A stretch of DNA of 64,000 nucleotides from Voacanga thouarsii (lineage: Eukaryota > Streptophyta > Magnoliopsida > Gentianales > Apocynaceae), in assembly GCA_026120185.1 (NCBI GenBank), contig JANUWF010002342.1, positions 5,766,501-5,830,500 of the forward strand, given 5' to 3'. The notes beneath the pieces are model-generated. The model saw only the letters and a list, made by a program, of their open reading frames with translations. It ran no database searches and was not told where the DNA came from. Positions 21,465-33,224 of this stretch are shown in pieces. Numbering within the stretch: the stretch's first letter is position 1; each line of letters starts with the position of its first letter. The position numbers were made by a program, and so were the translations under genes.

Positions 21465-24400
21465 TGTGAAACCCCAGCCAAAACCAACCTTAGAGTAAGG
21501 GGGTTGGGATGCATATCATATTTTATTGCATGTTTAAATATATTTTTATATGATTTTATGTGCATTGAATTTGTGTTTTATAGTCTAGAGGGCTTTATTA
21601 TGATTATTAAGTGAGAAGGGCAAAATAGTAATTTTTGCCTGAGGTGAAAATATGGAGATAGCTTGGGAATTAAATAGGAAAAGAATTTTTGAGTGGAAAT
21701 AAGAACAAGAGTTGTTGGGGTGTAGTGGTCAGAGCTTTGGAATTAATTCTTGAGGTCTTAGGTTCAAATTCCATCATAGGAGCTTTAGCTTGGTTAAATT
21801 TTATTTTTGCTTGGGAAGTATCATTTTCGGCCTTAATGGTGTTTGGAGTAGGGTAGAGATGTTGTCCTATGAGAGACATGATAGGAGTCTTTAAATTCTA
21901 CTCTTTTGCTCTACACAAAATTCCTAAGGTGAATTCATTTCCTCTTGATCCTTAATTTTTTCTATTTCTCAATTCATTAGTTTGTTCATTTTGTTCAAGC
22001 CAACTTTATTCTAGAAAAATTCTGGCAATGTGCGGTGGCTTTGAAGGTTTGAAATGTCTTAGTAAAAGACATCATATAGATCGAAACAATGGAAGAGGGT
22101 GAAAGATTTCAAGTGAATTAAATTCCTTAGTGACCTTTCTAAAAATTCACTCTAGCTAGGTTCATTTCCCTTCATGCTTAGAACTGAAATTTTTTCAGCT
22201 TTGTGTGCCTTCAAGGTGACGAAATTCTAAACCATTAATCCCTCCCAAATGCTGCTAGAAAATGGCCCTTTTGATCAGCTTGAAATCTGAATTTTCCTGG
22301 CCATTTTCGAACTGCACAAATACTGTGCAAAACCATAAAATTTTCTGGGCAGATTCGCAGCTTTGGAGGTCCAAAACCAAGCTGTTTTCTTCCAATTTTT
22401 GTTCAGTGGCTTAGCCATGTTTTTCCTCCATGAAGTAGGCTGAAAACCAGCCTTCAAAGCCCCAGAAATTCCCCTTCAAAGCCTCTGCAAATCGCTTGGA
22501 AAACGGCAGCGGAAAACTGCCCAGAAAATTCCAGCCTTGCGAAAATCTGTGCAGTGGATTTTTCCAGCTTTGTTTCCTAATTCTCTCCTAGCCGAAACTC
22601 CATCCCTTTTCTGCAAAAACCACCCTTAAACCTCCATTAACCGAACTCCATTGTCCTCCCAAAGTTCTGCACGAAAATGCAGCCATGGATGCCTAAAAGA
22701 TTTCAAAAAAATTTCTGCAATCATACCTTGATTTGGATACCAAAATTCCAGCCACCATGATTTAACAACTTTCCATAAAATATACCTCAAACGACCAGAC
22801 CTTCTCTTCACCATTATACTCTATAATTTCAGCCACCCTAAGCCTCCTTCAACCAGCTTTCATTCAGCCAAAACACTGCCCAGAAATTCGTCCTTGGCAG
22901 ACTTCCAAAAGCTCTTCCATAATCAAAGAGATTCTTGCGATATCTAGTTTCCAAATTTGCTTCCCAAAAATATTCTTCAAAGATTGTAACAACTAGCCTT
23001 TCCTTTTCCCTTCCAAATCAGAGAATCAACCTCCTAAATCCTATAGAAATTCGGCCAGCCCTAGTTCTCACAGAATTTCGGTAGCTGCAAATCAAATTCT
23101 CTCAAATTCCTTCAACCTTCAAGAAAACACACACTACACCAAGAACACCTACTTCTTCCTTTCACCTAATACCTCTCCAAATCACTTCAAACTACCTCTA
23201 AAAATTCCAGATTTCATCTATTCATTGCTGTGAGTCCATCCGTACCATTTTTAACATCAAACTCCAAAATCCAACTTGCACTTTTGGATAAAAAACCAGA
23301 AATTTTGTGAAGGCTCAAGAACACCTTCAAGGTAGGTTTGTTCTAACAACTTCATCTTCTCCAATCTTGATCTCTAGTGAAAATATATATGAATAAACAT
23401 GCTAATGCTCTCTTTCTCTCTCTCTCTCTCTCTTGGCCGAACCACTCACTTACTTGGCCGAATGGTTTCTTCTCCATGGCCATGCTTCCTTCATCTCATT
23501 TGGACGGATTTAGGCATCTAGGGGTTGAGATTCATTCGAAAATCCTTCAAGGTATTCATCAATCAAGTAAGCCTTGTTAACCCTTCTTTTAAATTCTAGA
23601 TTCATGTCTCTATGGTGATGTTGATAGAAAATGGATTGTGGATAAGGTTTGAATATATATTATTGAGGTTGAAGCTTGAACGTATGTATGAATATGAAGG
23701 AGATTGGATTTATGCATGGATGGATTATCTTGGTTGATTGTATGATGATTTGAGGTTTAATACATGTCTCCATGTCATAGGTAGTATTTGTGATGAAGTA
23801 TGCTAGAGATTATGTCACCTTTGGTGAATAAGATTTATATTCATGTTGCATTGTTGAAGCCATGATCATATTTATGCTAGTAGGGGTTAGATCATGTCTT
23901 GATAAATTTAGATCTATGGTTATATGCATGATTTGGATGATTTGATGAATTGAAGGATTGTATATGTCCTTGATTGTGGTTAGCCATAGAAGTATGATCA
24001 TGATCTAATTGTCCCTAAGCTAAATTTTATTTCATGAATAAAATATTTCATAATGGGATTTTGCTAGTAATTTCCAAAAAAACCCTAGGAGGGGTAAATT
24101 TGGTTTATTATATATAATTAAGATATTTTAGTCAAATAAATAATAGCTTTTGCTAGAAAAATAAAATATGTAGATATTATATATAAAATGATAATATCAA
24201 ATAAAGCCTTTTATGGAAATAATCATAATTAGTAAAATATTTATTACTAAAAATTTAATCATTATCTTTTAATCAAAACCCATTAAAAATTTATTTATTA
24301 TCTTTCAAGCAAGATTCATTAAATTTATTTTTAACTAATTTTAGTTATCAATTATTTTCTAACAACTAAATTATTAATAAATCATTATTTTACCTAATTC

Positions 24401-25996
24401 CACCTAGGACTTTTCATCAAATAAACTCTAAATTATTTTAGCAAGATTTAAACCTTCAACTTATTAGTACCTATTTCCCAAACTCTAATTATTTTAATAT
24501 CAAACTAGATTTATTTTATAAACCCTTTTATTTATTTTCGAGCCTTAAAGCTTGGGACACTAGGAACATGATTGTAGTAAGTTGAGTTAGTTTTATTTGT
24601 GAAAGTGAATCTTTGGCTTGAGCTTGATTGTGGTTTGTATTTACCCCATGCGGGGTTAGGTCAGCTGTTGGAGGCCTTTGTTGTCAGCAAGGATCAAGTA
24701 AGCTCTTGCATAAAACCAGTTTGATGAAAAATGATTTTTTTTTTTTTATATGGCAAGCGAAATGTAGAGTGCATGGTCACTCATTTCTGTAAAGGCAATT
24801 GAGGATTATTTTCATTCTCATTTTAGACAAATAAATTATTTGTAAATCATTTGGTGGTTTTACTCAAAACCTTAAATTCTTTCTAAAACCAGTTTTGCTC
24901 CAAACTTTGGAAAACCTTAATTGCCATTTCCAAGTGGAACTATGTTTTGTTCATTTTTCCCAAGTGGGATACGTTACGTTGAGTACTTAATAAGGGTAGG
25001 CTAGTAGTACTAGTTTTGAAAAGCAAGAGTGAGTCTTCTGGCAGAAGGCCACCTCTAGAAGATAAGCTCAACTTAGAGAAATGTCAGTACTACTTAGTCA
25101 TGCCGGTCCAAGCTAACAGTGTTCTTTTCAGTCAAGTGACTGTGTTTTGCCAGAATGGACACCCGGTTGTTGTTTGGGTATAGAGAATGGGGAGTATCTT
25201 GCCCGGTAGGCCAATCACCTACATTTTGTCAGTTTGCACAAAGTGTGGCATTCTGACCGGCAGTATGCATAAAGTGTGGCATACTGACCATATGGACATG
25301 GGGCCCAACTTGTGGTAACCCATGACCACCCTTTTTGAGTGGTTGATTTATTGTACCTATATGGTTTGAAAGCCAAAACGCCACTCTTGTTTTTGAACAT
25401 CATTCATTGCTTGCCAGTATTTTTTTTATCAGTTTGCACAAAGTGTGGCATTCTGACAGTTGTATAGTTATGGGGCCCAACATGTGGTAACCCATGACCA
25501 CCTTTATGAGTGGTTGATTTTATTTTGTACTTGTATGGTTTCAAAAGGAGGAAAACACCACTCTTACTTTTTACTAATGTTTACTGCTTGCTAATATTTC
25601 TCTTATAAAGATTTCACACTGTGCATCCACGAACTGTTTTCACTGAACACCCAAAGCACACACGGACTTACTGAGATTTCTGTCTCATCACCTTTTTACC
25701 ATGATTTCAGGTCGATCCTGCTGTGAGGTTGAGTAGCTAGTTTTATCTACCTTGGAAGAGAATGTTGTATTTTATTTTTATGTATTGCTTTGAGGAGTTG
25801 AGAGTGGATGATTTTATTTATGGATTTATTTTTCTTTTGGGAATTCTTGGATTCATTTTGGATTTTAATAAATTTTAAGTTAAAGTATTATTTTTATTTC
25901 GTTATTTTATTTGTGTGACCTAGTTATAAAGACCCATTATCCTTTGGACGGGGCGACATCCTCGGCCCTGGCGGGCCTAGGTAGCGGGGTGTTACA
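21465..25996 (+). repeat. 5' LTR of the Tekay-type element (4532 bp)
   Basis: It begins TGTGAAACCCCAGCC and ends GGGGTGTTACA, and it aligns along its whole length with 28692-33219. Notable content: a CT run at 23406-23432; a very A/T-rich block near 24040-24540; the palindromic block ACCCCATGCGGGGT at 24643-24656; three copies of TGCACAAAGTGTGGCA or a close variant (25235-25250, 25266-25281, 25435-25450) within a roughly 200-bp imperfect tandem duplication; and the terminal block ACCTAGTTATAAAGACCC (about 25918-25935). Short open frames inside have no domains. Confidence 0.92.
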
Positions 25997-25998
25997 AG

Positions 25999-26010
25999 TG
26001 GTATCAGAGC
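25999..26010 (+). other. Primer-binding site of the Tekay-type element
   Basis: TGGTATCAGAGC, two bases after the LTR end, is a perfect initiator-Met tRNA site. Confidence 0.92.
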
Positions 26011-26097
26011 CTAAGTTTAGGCAATCAGTTGATTTTCTGGATTTTTATTTCCTTAAGTATTTTGATCTGGTGCTAATGCTTGTGTTTTGGTTATAGG

Positions 26098-26951
26098 ATG
26101 GTCAAGAGAGTTACATCGGCTGTCAGAGATTGGCCCGCTGGTTGCGGGAACCCACCTGCCCCATTACCTCTAGCAGATCCTCCCTTGTCTGACTCAGAGA
26201 CAAAGCTTGAGGGAGGTTGGTTTTTGAGTGAGGACAAGATGGAGCATGAGTCGCCTATGCTAGGTGACCCGATTGTTGAGGCAGAGATGGAGGTTGATGG
26301 GGGCGTAGGTGAGTACGATGGGGATGATGAGGGTGAGGTAGATGAGCTTGGTAGTGAGGGTGAGGGAGATGAGGAGATGGCTGAGCTGAGTGAAGGGGTG
26401 GTGATGAGTTTGGGGATGAGAGTGATGATGAGAGTGAGGAAGAGATGGATGGGATAGAGGAGGAGGATGAGGATGCGATGGAGGCTCCTCGGACCCCAAA
26501 GATAGGTGAGTTTGTTAGTGCTTTTACTTACTATAACCTCAAGGAGTCCAGTGATGAGGGTTATAGGCTGAGGAATGGAGTTACCCCAGCATTAAGGGAG
26601 CTTAGGCAACCTGCTTTAGGAATGGAAGATAAAGGGAAAGGGAAGCTAGAAGAGAGACCTAAGAGGAGCGGACTGGGTGTAGATGCTAAGTTAAGGAGAA
26701 AGAGATTGTTTGACCTGTATGACTCGGAAGACGAGAGGCCTGCACCTAAGGGTGCGATTAGATTAGCTTTGGATGAGTTTTATGAGGCAGCTATGAGAGC
26801 TAAGAGGGGCAATAAGGGTGATTTAGGTCAGCTAAGTGAGAATGCAGGTTTTACGAGGGATTATGTGGGGAAACCTGATAGCTCCGTGGGGTGACTCGTG
26901 GAACCAGCCTCTGACGATCCAGATGCCTCTGCTGACTCTAGCGACGAGTAG
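26098..26951 (+). pseudogene. Acidic leader reading frame between primer site and gag (unknown function)
   Basis: The frame starts at the ATG at 26098 (MVKRVTSAVRDWPAGCG), 88 bp after the primer site. It encodes about 284 residues if one frameshift near 26395-26400 (in a run of G) and one TGA at 26892-26894 are ignored; the terminal TAG is at 26949-26951. Composition: a DWPAGCGNPPAP motif near the N-terminus, then a long Asp/Glu/Gly-rich segment, the motif PRTPKIGEF (26488-26514), a Lys-rich stretch DKGKGKLEERPKRSG, LFDLYDSEDERPAPKG, and an acidic tail ASDDPDASADSSDE. No zinc knuckle, protease or membrane segment is seen. The same motifs in the same order occur on the minus strand at 52943-52140 in a diverged chromovirus family, between its primer site and gag. 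I do not recognise the protein; the acidic tracts might bind basic proteins, which is inference only. Confidence 0.7.
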
Positions 26952-26974
26952 AGCATAGAAGATTAGCAGCATTT

Positions 26975-26975
<1 letters not shown>

Positions 26976-27014
<39 letters not shown>
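26976..27014. repeat. (CT)n microsatellite
   Basis: A pure CT run lies between the acidic frame and gag, within the leader. A similar CT run occurs in both LTRs (23406-23432 and 30643-30661). Confidence 0.92.
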
Positions 27015-27018
<4 letters not shown>

Positions 27019-27330
27019 GGGATTTGCATTCTTTTGTTCATTTATTCTTTTCAAAGAAGCATGCTGCTTGTAGGGTTCGATTATTTTGCTGAGTAAAAGG
27101 GTATCGCATGTGATGACCCCTTCTTTATGAAAGCATGAGTTTTATTTATTACTTGGTTTTCCCCTAACTAACATCATCAAATTTTCTTTTAAAATGAGTA
27201 GATATCATTATTATCTGATCATGTACAAAAACTTGCATCTGATTCTCTTTTACTAAAATCTGAATGTGAATGCATGCTCAAAATGTTTTAAACTTGAATG
27301 CATACACTCATTATCTGGGCATGGTTGAGA

Positions 27331-28175
27331 ATGGCACCCAAGCGCCATGTAGCTACATTAACAGAAGAGTTCCGGAAGCAGAGCCTGTAGCACTGGAGTT
27401 TGAGATGACTCGGATACCGTCACCTAATCGGGGGGGATGAGAATGAGCCAGATTCGGAATTAGGGTCTGAAGCACCGATTGACGTGTCGATGGGACAGGC
27501 ATTCAGTAAGATGGTGGAGGTTCTACAAACCCTGACGGAGTGGAGGGTCCCTAAGGGAGAAGATAAGGCATTAGAGTGGTTTTTGAAGTTTCAGTCGCAG
27601 TCTTCTTGGGCGAAGCCGAGCAAGAACAGAAGGTAGAGCAATAGATTGAGCAGATGGAGAATATATTTGCAACGCTCCAATACACCGAGGAGTGGATGGT
27701 TAAATTTGTGGCATTCCGTTTGAGAGGCCAGCTCGGGCATGGTGGCAGCAGATTTAAGATGACGGGGAAATGGTCGAGCAGGAATGGACGTGGTCCAGTT
27801 TCGTCGAAGCCTTCAGAGCTGAGTACATCCCTCAGTGGATAGTGGAAAAACAAGAGGACGAATTTCAGAATTAGAAGCAGGGAGGCATGTCAGTGGCCTA
27901 GTACGCAGCACGGTTCACCCAGCTGTCGAAGTACTACAAGAGATTAGTGGACACCGAGCAGAATAGGACAAGGCAGTTTGTTAAAGGATTGAGGCTGGAA
28001 TTGAGGAAGGCGTTAGCACCTTCTCCTCCAACGACCTATTCAGGGCCCGTAGACGCAACTACCCAGATAGAAAATGAGGACCGCAGCAGAATGGCAACGA
28101 GGCCTTTCTAGCCGCCAAGGCAACCGCAAGGACCTTTTCAGAGGCAGCAATCCAACAAGTGCCCTACTAACCAGG
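27331..28175 (+). pseudogene. Chromovirus gag remnant
   Basis: The start is at 27331 (MAPKRHVATLTEEFRKQSL, then a stop). With frame changes one reads WRVPKGEDKALEWFLKFQ, EQWIEQMENIFATLQYTEEWMVKFVAFRLRGQ, VEQEWTWSSFVEAFRAEYIPQWI, EDEFQN, GMSVA, YAARFTQLSKYYKRLVDTEQNRTRQFVKGLRLELRKAL, then a Gln-rich tail. This is the conserved core of Tekay/Del-type gag (capsid). Several frameshifts and stops (for example near 27600-27640, 27740 and 28110) destroy it. The nucleocapsid zinc knuckle expected after the Gln-rich part is missing: the sequence jumps into RNase H at about 28185. Confidence 0.85.
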
Positions 28176-28184
28176 AGTAGAAGA

Positions 28185-28678
28185 CCCGGGAAGGCTAACA
28201 TTGTTGCTGATGCACTGAGCAGAAAAGTCGGTATGGCCAGACTAAGAGTGTAGGAGATTCAACTGGTTTAGGATGTGTTGGACAGAAGTGTGGAACGTTG
28301 AATTCGAGGTATTTGAGGCTGTTCCCAATAAAGGAAAGGATAGGACCGGTAGCATACTGACTCGATTTGCCAGATGGGTTGACGAGAATTCATGATGTGT
28401 TTCATGTGTCACAATTGAAGAAGTACAATGCCGATCTCGGTCATGTTCTAAATAATGAGCCGTTGGTGTTACAACCTAATCTGAGCAATGTGGAGAAGCC
28501 CGTGCGAATATTAGACCGTAGTATCAAGAATCTCCGGAACAAGCAGATACCGATGCTAAAGGTTCAGTGGGAGCATCAGGGCATGTGAGATGCCACATGG
28601 GAATTAGAAGAGTGGGTTAAGCGGAAGTATCCCGATCTGAAATAGAAGTACGCCTGAATTTTGGGACGAAATTCTTCT
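28185..28678 (+). pseudogene. Fused scraps of RNase H, integrase C-end and chromodomain
   Basis: PGKANIVADALSRKVGM (from about 28187) is the end of gypsy RNase H. It follows gag directly, so nucleocapsid, protease, RT and most of RNase H are deleted. A poorly readable 100 bp follows. The post-integrase region then reads VAY(stop)LDLPDGLTRIHDVFHVSQLKKYNADLGHVL, PVRILDRSIKNLRNKQIPMLKVQWEH and ATWELEEWVKRKYPDL (28340-28650), the chromodomain-bearing tail of Tekay-type pol. Thus at least two deletions occurred, one from gag to RNase H and one across the integrase. The chromodomain normally steers insertion into heterochromatin. Confidence 0.85.
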
Positions 28679-28691
28679 AAGGAGGGGAGGA
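28679..28691 (+). other. Polypurine tract
   Basis: AAGGAGGGGAGGA directly abuts the start of the 3' LTR at 28692. The same tract in minus orientation sits at 49426-49440 and, in variant form, at 57363-57376. Confidence 0.9.
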
Positions 28692-31600
28692 TGTGAAACC
28701 CCAGCCAAAACCAACCTTAGAGTAAGGGGGTTGGGATGCATATCATATTTTATTTCATGTTTAAATATATTTTTATATGATTTTATGTGCATTGAATTTA
28801 TGTTTTATAGTCTAGAGGGCTTGATTATGATTATTGAGTGAGAAGGGCAAAATGGTAATTTTTGCCTGGGGTGAAAATATGGAGATAGTTTGGGAATTAA
28901 ATAGGAAAAGAATTTTAGAGAGGAAATAAGAACAAGAGTTTTTGGGGTTTAGTGGTCAGAGCTTTGGAATTAATTCTTGAGGTCTTGGGTTCAAATTCCA
29001 TCATAGGAGCTTTAGCTTGGTTAAATTTTATTTTTGCTTGGGAAGTATCATTTTCGGCCTTAGTGGTGTTTGGAGTAGGGTAGAGATGTTGTCCTATGAG
29101 AGACATGATAGGAGTCTTCAAATCCTACTATTTTGCTCTACACAAAATTCCTAAGGGGAATTCATTTCCTCTTGATCCTTACTTTTTCATATTTCTCAAT
29201 TCATTAGTTTGTTCATTTTGTTCAAGCCAATTTTATTCTAAAAAAATTCTAGCAATGTGCGGTGGCTTTGAAGGTTCGAAATTTCTTAATAAAAGACATC
29301 ATATGGACCGAAACAATGGAAGAGGGGGAAAGATTTCAAGTGAATTAAATTCCTTAGTGACTTTTCTAAAAATTCACTCTAGCTAGGTTCATTTCCCTTC
29401 ATGCTTAGAACTGAAATTTTTCCAGCTGTGTGTGCCTTCAAGGTGACGAAATTCTAAACCATTATTCCCTCCCAAATGCTGCTAGAAAATGGCCCTTTTG
29501 ATCAGCTTGAAATCTGAATTTTCCTGGCCATTTTCGGACTGCACAAATACTGTGTAAAATCATAAAATTTTCTGGGCAGATTCGCAGCTTTGGAGGTCCG
29601 AAACCAAGCAGTTTACTTCCAATTTTTGTTCAGCGCCTTAGCCATGTTTTTCCTCCATGAAGTAGGCTGAAAACCAGCCTTCAAGGCCTCAGAAATTCCC
29701 CTTCAAAGCCTCTGCAAATCGCCTGGAAAAAGGCAGCCAAAAACTGCCCAGAAAATTCCAGCCTTGCAAAAATCTGTGCAGTGGTTTTTTCCAGCTTTGT
29801 TTCCTAATTCTCTCCTAGCCGAAACTCCATCCTTTTTCTGCAAAAACCACCCTTAAACCTCCATTAACTGAAATCCATTGTCCTCCCAAAGTTCTGCACG
29901 AAAATGCAGCCATGGATGCCTAAAAGATTTCCAAAAAATTTCTGCAATCATACATTGATTTGGATACCAAAATTCCAGCCACCATGATTTAACAACTTTC
30001 CATAAAATATACCTCAAACGACCAGACCTTCTCTTCACCATTTTACTCCATAATTTCAGCCACCCTAAGCCTCCTTCAACCAGCTTTCATTTAGCCAAAA
30101 CACTGCCCAGAAATTCGTCCTTGGCAGACTTCCAAAAGCTCTTCCATAATCAAAGAGATTCTTGCGATATCTAGTTTCCAAATTTGCTTCCCAAAAATAT
30201 TCTTCAATAATTGTAAAAACTAGCCTTTCCTTTTCCCTTCCAAATCAGAGAATCAACCTCCTAAACCCTACAGAAATTCGGCCAGCCCTTGTTCTCACAG
30301 AATTTCGGCAGCTGCAAATCAAATTCTCTCAAATTCCTTCAACCTTCAAGAAAACACACACTACACCAAGAACACCTACTTCTTCCTTTCACCTAATACC
30401 TCTCCAAATCACTTCAAACTACCTCTAAAAATTCCAGATTTCATCTATTCATTGCTGTGAGTCCATCCGTACCATTTTTAACATCAAACTCCAAAATCCA
30501 ACTTGCACTTTTGGATAAAAAACCAGAAATTTTGTGAAGGCTCAAGAACACCTTCAAGGTAGGTTTGTTCTAACAACTTCATCTTCTCCAATCTTGATCT
30601 CTAGTGAAAATATATATGAATAAACATGCTAATGCTCTCTTTCTCTCTCTCTCTCTCTCTCTTGGCCGAACCACTCACTTACTTGGCCGAATGGTTTCTT
30701 CTCCATGGCCATGCTTCCTTCATCTCATTTGGACGGATTTAGGCATCTAGGGGTTGAGATTCATTCGAAAATCCTTCAAGGTATTCATCAATCAAGTAAG
30801 CCTTGTTAACCCTTCTTTTAAATTCTGGATTCATGTCTCTATGGTGATGTTGATAGAAAATAGATTGCGGATAAGGTTTGAGTATATATTGTTGAGGTTG
30901 AAGCATGAATGTATGTATGAATATGAAGGAGATTGGATTTATGCATGGATGGATTATCTTGGTTGATTGTATGATGATTTGAGGTTTAATGCATGTCTCC
31001 ATGTCATAGGTAGTATTTGTGATGAAGTATGCTATAGATTATGTCACCTTTGGTGAATAGGATTTATATTCATATTGGATTGTTGAAGCCATGATCATAT
31101 TTATGCTAGTAGGGGTTAGATCATGTCTTGATAAATTTAGATCTATGGTTATATGCATGATTTGGATGATTTGATGAATTGAAGGATTGTATATGTCCTT
31201 GATTGTGGTTAGCTATAGAAGTATGATCATGATCTTGTTGTCCCTAAGCTAAATTTTCTTTCATGAATAAAATATTTCATAATGGGATTTTGCTAGTAAT
31301 TTCCAAAATAACCCTAGGAGGGGTAAATTTGGTTTATTATATATAATAAAGATATTTTAGTCAAATAAATAATAGCTTTTGCTAGAAAAATAAAATATAT
31401 AGATATTATATATAAAATGATAATATCAAATAAAGCCTTTTATGGAAATAATCATAATTAGTAAAATATTTATTACTAAAAATTTAATCATTATCTTTTA
31501 ATCAAAACCCATTAAAAATTTATTTATTATCTTTCAAGCAAGATTCATTAAATTTATTTTCAACTAATTTTAGTTATCAATTATTTTCTAACAACTAAAT

Positions 31601-33219
31601 TATTAATAAATCATTATTTTACCTAATTCCACCTAGGACTTTTCATCAAATAAACTCTAAATTATTTTAGCAAGATTTAAACCTTCAACTTATTAGTACC
31701 TATTTCCCAAACTCTAATTATTTTAATATCAAACTAGATTTATTTTATAAACCCTTTTATTTATTTTCGAGTCTTAAAGCTTGGGACACTAGGGACATGA
31801 TTGTAGTAAGTTGAGTTAGTTTTATTTGTGAAAGTGAATCTTTGGCTTGAATTTGATTGTGGTTTGTATTTACCCCATGCGGGGTTAGGTCAGCTGTTGG
31901 AGACCTTTGTTGTGAGCAAGGATCAGGTAAGCTCCTACATAAAACTAGTTTGATGAAAAATGATTTTTTTTTATGGCAAGCCAAATGTAGAGTGCATGGT
32001 CACTCATTTCTGTAAAGGCAATTGAGGATTATTTCCATTCTCATTTCGGACAAATAAATTATTTGTAAATCAAGGGGTGGTTTTACTCAAAACCTTAAAT
32101 TCTTTCTAAAACCAGTTTTGCCCCAAACTTTGGAAAACCTTAATTGCCATTTTCAAGTGGAACTATGTTTTATTCATTTTTCCCAAGTGGGATACGTTAC
32201 ATTGAATACTCAATAAGGGTAGGCTAGTAGTACAAGTTTTGTAGAGCAAGAGTGAGTCTTCTGGCAGGAGGCCACCTCAGAAGATAAGCTCAACTTAGAG
32301 AAACGTCAGTACTACTTAGTCATGCCGGTCCAAGCTAACAGTGTTCTTTTCAGTCAAGTGACTGTGTTTTGCCAGAATGGACACCCGGTTGTTGTTTGGG
32401 TATAGAGAATGAGGAGTATCTTGCCCGGTAGGCCGATCACCTACCTTTTGTTAGTCTGCACAAAGTGTGGCATTCTAACCGGCAGTATACACAAAGTGTG
32501 GCATACTGACCATATGGACATGGGGCCCAACGTGTGGTAACCCATGACCATCTTTTTTGAGTGATTGATTTTATTGTACCTGTATGGTTTGAAAGCCAAA
32601 ACGCCACTCTTGTTTTTGAACATCATTCATTGCTTGCCAGTATTTTCTTTGTCAGTTTGCACAAAGTGTGGCATTCTGACCGTTGTATAGTTATAGGGCA
32701 CAACGTGTGATAACCCATTGCCACCTTTATGAGTGGTTGATTTTATTTTGTACTTGTATGGTTTCAAAAGGAGGAAAACACCACTCTTACTTTTTACTAA
32801 TGTTTACTGCTTGCCAATATTTCTCTTATAAAGATTTCATACTGTGCATCCACGAACTGTTTTCACTGAACACCCAAAGCACACACGGACTTACTGAGAT
32901 TTCTGTCTCATCACCTTTTTACCATGATTTCAGGTCGATCCTGCTGTGGGGTTGAGTAGCTAATGTTATCTGCCTTGGAAGAGAATGCTGTCTTTTATTT
33001 TTATGTATTGCTTTCAGGAGTTGAGAGTGAATGATTTTATTTATGGATTTGTTTTTCTTTTGGAAATTCTTGGATTCATTCTTGGTTTTAATAAATTTTA
33101 AGTTAAAGTATTATTTTTATTTCGCTATTTTATTTGTGTGACCTAGTTATAAAGACCCATTATCCTTTGGACGGGGCGACATCCCCGACCCTGGCAGGCC
33201 TAGGTAGCGGGGTGTTACA
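28692..33219 (+). repeat. 3' LTR of the Tekay-type element (4528 bp)
   Basis: It is collinear with the 5' LTR and nearly the same length. In the first 270 bp I count about eleven single-base differences by eye; later stretches look more similar. ACCCCATGCGGGGT recurs at 31872-31885 and the TGCACAAAGTGTGGCA-type block at 32457-32472, 32488-32503 and 32658-32673. It ends GGGGTGTTACA followed by GTTGA. Confidence 0.92.
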
Positions 33220-33224
33220 GTTGA

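Larger units (their letters stand above)
21465..33219 (+). mobile_element. Tekay/Del-type chromovirus, internally deleted, nested in copia 3' LTR
   Basis: The element is complete at its ends: 5' LTR 21465-25996, primer site, short internal region of 2.7 kb, polypurine tract, and 3' LTR 28692-33219. A GTTGA target duplication flanks it (21460-21464, 33220-33224). The internal region holds an acidic leader frame, a broken gag, and only scraps of RNase H, integrase and chromodomain. Protease and RT are missing, so it is non-autonomous. Its insertion postdates the copia element it splits. Confidence 0.93.

Noticed and set aside
25999..26010. tRNA-like matches (initiator Met, Asp) that might suggest tRNA genes
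   Set aside because: Only 12-18 bases complementary to tRNA 3' ends are present, next to LTR ends; these are primer sites.
26260..26499. 79-codon Pro/His-rich minus-strand frame
   Set aside because: It is antisense to the acidic leader frame at 26098-26951.
29096..29386. 96-codon plus frame in the 3' LTR
   Set aside because: The equivalent position of the 5' LTR (about 21870-22150) is interrupted, and no domain is seen.
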